Positions 58,186-64,000 of a stretch of 64,000 nucleotides of DNA are shown here, piece by piece. The notes under the pieces were generated by a model. That model made no database searches, was not told where the DNA came from, and saw only the letters and a list, made by a program, of their open reading frames with translations. The translations under genes were made by a program, and so were the position numbers. Position 1 is the stretch's first letter. Every line of letters starts with the position of its first letter. Source of the DNA: Paulownia fortunei (taxonomy: Eukaryota; Streptophyta; Magnoliopsida; Lamiales; Paulowniaceae); assembly GCA_019321725.1 (NCBI GenBank), contig CM033110.1:3093278-3157277 (forward strand). Reading direction: 5' to 3'.

Positions 58186-59933
58186 TTTTTTTATTTTGTT
58201 CCTTTTTGTCCTACTACCTACAAGATTAAAAACAAAACGCATAAAAAGAAACCAAAATTATTTAAAATATAGAAAATACAAAATTAAGAGCATTCTAATA
58301 GTAGGTATAAAACCAACTTAATAAATACCCTCAAACTTTAAGTATTTGATTGTCCTTAAACAAACAAAAAAAAAACTAGATAAAATGACTAGACTTCCTA
58401 ATGCAATTGCCGATTCATTAATAGAATCAAATCATCATCCAAACTCAAAGATTACTAAAAATAATAATTCAGAAAGAATTACAAGAGTGCGTTTATGTCT
58501 AGAGCGCTAACTTACATGCCAATTTTAGCTTAACCTCATGGCTTTGTATGTGTGTATGTATAGCCATTTCATCAAGTCAAATTCACTACCCATGTAGGTA
58601 TATAAAGACAAGTACTTTCTAAATGATCGACTGTAATTGAGATCTATTGATTTTTTTCAAACTCCATAGGCTCCCTTTTTTACATTAATATCCACTAATA
58701 TAAAAAAATCATAATATCAAATATCAGAAGGACTTTCAAAACTTCTATTGTATGGCTTATGTCATGGTAGGTTATTTAAACAATAAAATGGCTTAAAATC
58801 ACCCAAAACACACAAATATTCAAGAATTGTATTAGCCAAAACAAGCCTCTCAATATAATATCCTTAGCTCCCTTTTTTTTTTGCTATTGCGAGCCTTTTT
58901 CTTCTTCTTTTCTTCTTCTTTTCCTCCATTTCCTCCTCTTTTTCACATGAGTTTTTACATCCCCAAATTTATATTTTTTCACGTGGATAACAAGGGTGTA
59001 TTATTCTTCTTCGCATGGTTCTTATCATTCTCCTTTTTTTTCTCTTGTTTTTTTTCTTCACAACTACCTAATATCTACATATTAATTTAAATCCAAACCA
59101 TATTCTCTAATGACTGTGTACGGAGTGAAGGGTAAAAATATGGGAGAAAAAATTGATGGCTATGGATACTTTGTAAGATGCCAACGAAAAAAGCTCAATT
59201 ATGCTCAATGGGGACACTAGGAATAAAGCTTGATAAGTCGGTAGACCTAAAAGGCTCAAACATTTCAAAGATGGCCTAAATGATTTCTCCAATACAATGT
59301 CATCTTGGATTTCACTTCGAGTAAAGATCAAACAAGTTCTAGGGTTGGTGAGATCTTTTAAAAAATATATATTCCTCATAAATTGTCTCTAAGTACTCCA
59401 AACATGACTTAACAAATGGCTTTGTGCTTAATTCAAATAAGAATAAAAAAGCAAGCCAGAACTAACATAAAAGATCAACACACAATTCAAAAACACATCT
59501 TGCACTGTTCAAGAATTATCATCAATACAATCACATTTTGAAAGTAAAAGATAAGTGCACTGGGCTTTCCTTTGGGCGGGGATGCTTCTGCCTCAGTTTT
59601 TAGTAGTATTTCAACATTTCATATTTCAACCTACTTAAAAACAAAAACAAAAAAATGGTTAATTAAACACAACTTAAACCAGGGAATGATGCAACCTAAG
59701 AACAAAAGAAAAAGAACTGCAAAGAAAATTCATTAAAAGCAAGAAAAAATAAAATGACTTGGATTACCTCTCAAGAAGCACTTGTTTAATAGTATTCAAC
59801 CTGACTTCTTTTTTTCTCAATCGAGGTCCAGGAATAAATGCTTCTCGGGCCAAGCATTTGTGTGCTCCAAAAGTGGAGGTGCTTCCCCAAGATAAGCATA
59901 GTGAAGATGATTCGGTATGGCATCAATGGACTT

Positions 59934-60270
59934 TTATATATCAATAAGTGAATGTTTGGTTACCATGAAAGGTTTTCCAGATGTAACAGTGATGTCTCTA
60001 TCGTTTTCCCTGTTAAGAATGATAAAAATTGTAGGAAAAAAAAACTTGTCAACATTCACGAACACATCTTCAATGACCTTTATTGAATGCTTAAATGAGC
60101 AATTGCCACTATAGTAAAATTGTAGTAGGTCTTGGTTCACCTAATGCAAGTTTCTTGAAAACAAATAAAGGCATCAATCTACTACTTGCACTTATATCCA
60201 TGATGCTTTCTCAAAAAATAGAATTTTCAATAGAGCATGGGATAGTGAAACTCTCTAGATCTTTAAGCTT
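59934..60270 (-). pseudogene. Retropepsin (aspartic protease) domain of the Athila/Tat-like element
   Basis: The minus strand reads MDISASSRLMPLFVFKKLAL and EPRPTTI (60215-60125), then after a frame change SIKVIEDVFVNVDKFFFPTI and KPFMVTKHSLIDI (60090-59934). The order and motifs match plant gypsy proteases (D-L-G-A-S, then G-R-P-F-L...A-L-I-D). The active-site Gly is Ser here (D-I-S-A-S) and the frame is interrupted, so it is inactive. Confidence 0.75.
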
Positions 60271-60556
60271 TGGGTGAAGCTTTCTTTGAAAAATGCCAAT
60301 GCACTCTTCAATAAATGCAACCATCTCATAGCCCTCCAGTTTTTAAACATGCGAGAGGGTATCTTTATTACCAACCATAAAACTTGAACTAAGTTTGCTC
60401 TTCTTTAGGAGTTGAGGACAAGAAACTCTCGGTGATGGCTTTTGAGAAGAGCTTAGTTGAATTTCTTCTTGGATTATAGCTTAATTCTCCACTAGAGATA
60501 TTTGTGTTAATACCCTTGTTCATTCTTGATGAGTTTTTCAACTATCAAGGAAGTTT

Positions 60557-60970
60557 CTAACTTTTACCTCGTTTCAAACTAATGATATCATAATATTCTC
60601 TACACATTCTATTTATTTCAGGTGTGTAAGGCAAATTATTTTGTTGTCTTTCAAGAAACATAGTATCCAACTCACTGATTTGGACCTCTATATTTTGAAA
60701 TTGTGTTAATGGATTTTGGACATTAGTTCTGGCCTCAGTCACGAAATTGCTTTGGGAGATAGCCAGTTGAGTCATTGATTCTTCAATACTTATCTGCTTC
60801 TCCAATGCTAGGTAACTAGGTTTAGTTTCCAACATGAGTTGCCTTTGATAGCTTATCATTTGAGCTAGTGCTTCTTCAAAGCTTAACTTTTTCTCTAGTT
60901 GTGGATAATTAGATTCATGCCATATCACATATTGATTATTTTTCATGAAGCATTCACATGATTTGGCCAT
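60557..60970 (-). pseudogene. Gag C-terminal part of the Athila/Tat-like element
   Basis: An open frame of 137 residues with LEKKLSFEEALAQMISYQRQ, then IEVQISELDTMFLERQQNNL and a last part near SLKRGKS. The V-Q-I-x-x-L...R...L-P...E pattern followed by S/T-L-R-x-G-K matches the C-terminal region of plant Athila/Tat gags, which form the particle that packages the RNA. The upstream gag half (to about 61330) is broken by stops. Kept as a pseudogene because it is only part of gag. Confidence 0.75.
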
Positions 60971-61460
60971 CCCTAATTATAAGTATTGTAGAAGGGATAG
61001 TTTTGCAGCTGATTGTAATTCTACCATATTCTGTATACTCGACATATGATGGAAAATATTGATTGCTCTCTTGGTATTGTGTTCTTATATGGGAATGGTC
61101 GTATGACTCATGCACCTTAAATGATGTATGAATAGCATTTGTTGTAAATTTTTCAAACTATTTTGAAAAGGTTTCTACTTGGGCAGTCAATGCATAAATG
61201 GCATCAACTCAATTAATTCTAGAAGCTTGATTTGAAGCCTGATTTATCATGTCATATTTAGTTGCCCAGTAACATGCATCAAAAGTCATCTCATCCAACA
61301 AATTATTGGTGAGATAAGGAACCATGTTACCACTTTTTACTCATTTCACACACCCAAGAAAATATCTAAGATGACAAAATAGCTAGGGATACACTTAAAC
61401 AATAAAAAAGTCAAATTAAAATTAGAGTGACTTTGTATTGATATTAATAAAAATAATCAA

Positions 61461-61478
61461 TCTCTGGCAACGATGCCA
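61461..61478 (-). other. Primer binding site, tRNA-Asp-like
   Basis: The minus strand reads TGGCATCGTTGCCAGAGA. It matches the plant tRNA-Asp-complementary PBS (TGGCGCCGTTGCCGGGGA) at 14 of 18 positions, and lies 9 bp from the proposed LTR edge. Confidence 0.7.
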
Positions 61479-61487
61479 AAAATTTAT

Positions 61488-62935
61488 TGTGGATTTTGTA
61501 AAAGCAAGTGCATGTTATCGTTAATAAGTAATATAGAGATGAGAAAATATCATTCCCACGAGAACTTATTGTTACTAAGTACCAAAATTGTGTTAACCCC
61601 AATTTTATTTGAATCAAAACAAAAAATAAAGTTGATGATAGTAAAACTGAAATAAAACTAGAGTTAAATAAAACTCAAAAGCAAGCAAAGATGAAATGAT
61701 AGACTTAAAGTCCTATTTTATCATAATTAGTTTCAATTAAATAATATATCTCACCAATTCAATTTTATTTTCGGTTGATAGTCAAAATTTATCCCTAGCA
61801 TCGCTCAAGGACAAAAATATTATTAATTATTAACCCACTATATTCATATGTGAATTAAAATAATTAATAATTCATTGAATTTTATGGATCTCATGTAATG
61901 ACTGCATAGACCATATAAGTATATTCCTATGTTACTTGTAATTTATAATATTCTATATAATGGACTAAATACATGATTCACCTTCTGGATCCTTATGATT
62001 AACAAATTATCTAATTAGTAATCAAATAATTAGAAGCATTAAAAATAATATAGAATACTTACCCTAAAAATTTAAATCAAGAATTGAATTGAAAGAAATT
62101 TTTAAAATATCCTAAAAGGTTACATCAAAATGTTGGGAAATAGAAATTAGTTCATAGCCATAAATTTAGAAATCATAGACAAAGTGAAGTTCATAGTAAA
62201 GGAAAAAGAGAAGAAGAAACTCTTAAAATCTTCAAAGATGAACTCTCTTTGATCTTCAAGCCTCTTCCTTGTTTTCCTCTTACTCTCTGAGTTTTTTTAT
62301 AAGTTCTCTAAATTCCCAAAGTCCCAAAAGTATCTTAGATTTTTTCTTTTATAATTCATTTCCAAAAAAGCAACTAAAAGACCTAATTCGCGTCAATTTT
62401 TTGTCCAATGGAGCTGCAGTGCAAAATCCAAGCTTTCCCGCAGTACCAAAGTTTTGAAAAGCTAACCCAAAATTCATCAATTGGCACAGTAGCTCGATAA
62501 AATAGCACCATAGCACTAAATTTTTTGCCCAAATAGCGTTGCGGCGCCAAACATGTTGTCACATTCTTCCACAGATAAATTAATTTTTGATATTTTATAT
62601 AAATTGTAATTCTATATTAACTTTCTATTGATACTTGAATCAGTTCAATATCAAATATATAGAGAAAATTATGCTAAAAATACTAAAATGTGTGACATAT
62701 GGGTATTTCGATCCGCTGCTAACTCATTAATTTGATTTTTCTTTTTGATATCTACTGAATTAGAATGAGTAGTAAACATAAAAATTGTATATCTCTTATT
62801 TTTCAATGAATCAATAATCAGGTAAATAGGGTTTCAAAGTAAGAAATTATACTCAAAATATAAAAACTGACTCAGCATCAACGCAGTGTTGCAATATTAT
62901 GGACTTGTGACGCGAATTCTTCAAATCAGAAATTA
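61488..62935 (-). repeat. 5' LTR of the Athila/Tat-like element
   Basis: Begins TGTGGATTTTG next to the primer binding site. The far half aligns with the truncated LTR at 57.65-58.19 kb. The outer edge (about 62935) is estimated from the end of that homology. Pairwise divergence is high, so the element is old. Confidence 0.6.
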
Positions 62936-64000
62936 TATTGGTAAGCCCTTGCTTTGATTATAATGAAGCAAAACCTTAGCACAACACCCAAAAAAGATAA
63001 AAATGAGAACAAAATTTAAATTATTAATGATAAAAGGATAAACGAGAATTATAAGGCTGAAATATCTAATAATTACTAAGAAAACAAATCTTGAAGCAAA
63101 GCCCCGAAAGAAGGAAGCACGCAACCAAAGCTCCCTTGTGTAAACCAACAACCACGCACAACGATCTCTTCCAAAGAGAAATAAACTAAGCAAGGTTTTC
63201 AAAGAGATAAATCAAACAGGTTTCACAAATCTTAACAGCAATCCAGCACTGGGATTACGACATACAAATTTTTGTGCACTGTTAGATCTACATCCATAAT
63301 AGCAAACAAATTATGTCCTAATTCAACCACTTGACAACCTTGTTGAACATGATAGATGATAGCACGCACTAAATTTTCAAAACATTTGGCCTCAAAATTA
63401 TATATGTTGATTATATTTCTCTAGAATTTTCACCAACAATATAACAAAAAATGGGAAAAACAGGAGATGTGAACAGATTCGGGCTCCAGTTATAGAGCCC
63501 AAATTTCAACCATGAAAAGGCAAATGTGAGTTGGCGCTTCAAAAGAGGCGCAGCTTCTTGCACATTCTGATCACATGCAGCACTAATGGTGCCATAATAT
63601 AATCAAGAAGGTGTTATTGCAATTGCAATTTTTTTTTTCCAAAAAAAATAAAAAAAATAGAGTGATAAATTGAAGAACTTATAAACTACTTTGGGAGCTT
63701 AATTAGTGATAATAATTTGATCATTCTTTAATTACTGAAATACAAATTAAGTTAACTTTCAATATCTTTCATAATATTGGCAAGAAATAACTGCTACTGA
63801 TGTATTTGAATGATTTAAACAAAAAAATAGTGTGTCAATAAGTGTGTACTATAAAGAGAGATGAAAAAGAATCGCGAATTACTAGTGGGTAACTAAATGG
63901 CATTTTTATATATATATTTTTTAAGTGACCTCACAATAGAGTTTATAAGGTGTAAAAATTTCGGTTTAAAAAATTTTAACAAAAAATATAACTAAAACTG
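62936..64000. other. AT-rich spacer to the window end, no gene seen
   Basis: 63080-63580 is less AT-rich and has GGCGCTTCAAAAGAGGCGC (63533-63551), a small inverted pair. No credible frame. A (TA)n tract is at 63908-63918. Confidence 0.4.

Larger units (their letters stand above)
58186..61487 (-). mobile_element. Internal region of an Athila/Tat-like gypsy element lacking most of pol
   Basis: From right to left on the minus strand: primer binding site (61478-61461), gag (to 60557), protease (to 59934), then the non-coding motif GTGCTTCTTGAGAGGTAATC (about 59760-59790). That motif resembles one usually found just before the polypurine tract in these elements. Then comes AT- and pyrimidine-rich DNA to the 3' LTR. 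RT, RNase H and integrase are absent, so the element could move only with enzymes from a relative. Confidence 0.7.

Noticed and set aside
1..64000. CRISPR array, bacterial operon or phage island
   Set aside because: No regularly spaced direct repeats of that type and no prokaryotic gene layout. Introns, TATA promoters and CACTA/LTR elements mark a plant nuclear genome.

Overview
This is nuclear DNA of a flowering plant, most likely a eudicot. It is strongly AT-rich. Its genes have GT-AG introns and plant TATA promoters. It carries CACTA (En/Spm) DNA transposons, Ty3/gypsy remnants including an Athila/Tat-like one, a large solo LTR, foldback MITE-like elements and many microsatellites. I cannot name the species from sequence alone. 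Host genes are few and small: four copies of a secreted proline/leucine-rich protein gene and two paralogous secreted glycine-rich, cysteine-tailed proteins (PF07172-like GRPs), all probably cell-wall proteins.

Layout: 1-6606 is a decayed CACTA element (CACTA-1) with Transposase_24-like and TNP2-like remnants on the minus strand and subterminal palindromes at its right end. 7.0-21.06 kb is a tandem array of units, each made of a proline-rich gene on the minus strand plus 3-4 kb of flank. Copies 1 (8.5 kb) and 2 (12.6 kb) are damaged and copy 3 (16.9 kb) is intact. At 21065 a CACTA terminus interrupts the array. 22.2-23.9 kb holds a dead Ty3/gypsy RT/RNase H remnant. 24-30.6 kb is mostly AT-rich DNA with dispersed repeats. 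30.67-33.37 kb is glycine-rich gene A (minus, six exons), in which one symmetric cysteine-rich exon is present four times. 37.57-37.97 kb is proline-rich copy 4 (plus, intact). A second CACTA terminus at 38475 opens the arm with the transposase genes (39.2-45.1 kb, minus). 46.9-48.4 kb has further gypsy pieces. 51.4-52.3 kb is glycine-rich gene B (plus, two exons). 53084-55261 is a solo LTR with a perfect 5-bp target duplication. 57.65-62.9 kb is an Athila/Tat-like element that keeps gag and protease but has lost RT, RNase H and integrase.

The main structural result is that the CACTA ends at 21065 and 38475 appear to be the two ends of one original insertion. Each is flanked by the same target triplet (GAT, reading ATC at the inverted end). 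When the two outer flanks are joined with one GAT, they align without gaps to the uninterrupted array units near 8.04 and 12.1 kb. Proline-rich copy 4 therefore probably followed copy 3 in the same orientation, and an inversion with one breakpoint inside the transposon turned it around. The same inversion could explain why the two glycine-rich paralogues now face in opposite directions.

The living genes show no pathway beyond a likely shared role in the extracellular matrix. Functions of the mature proteins are inferred from composition, signal peptides and family resemblance.
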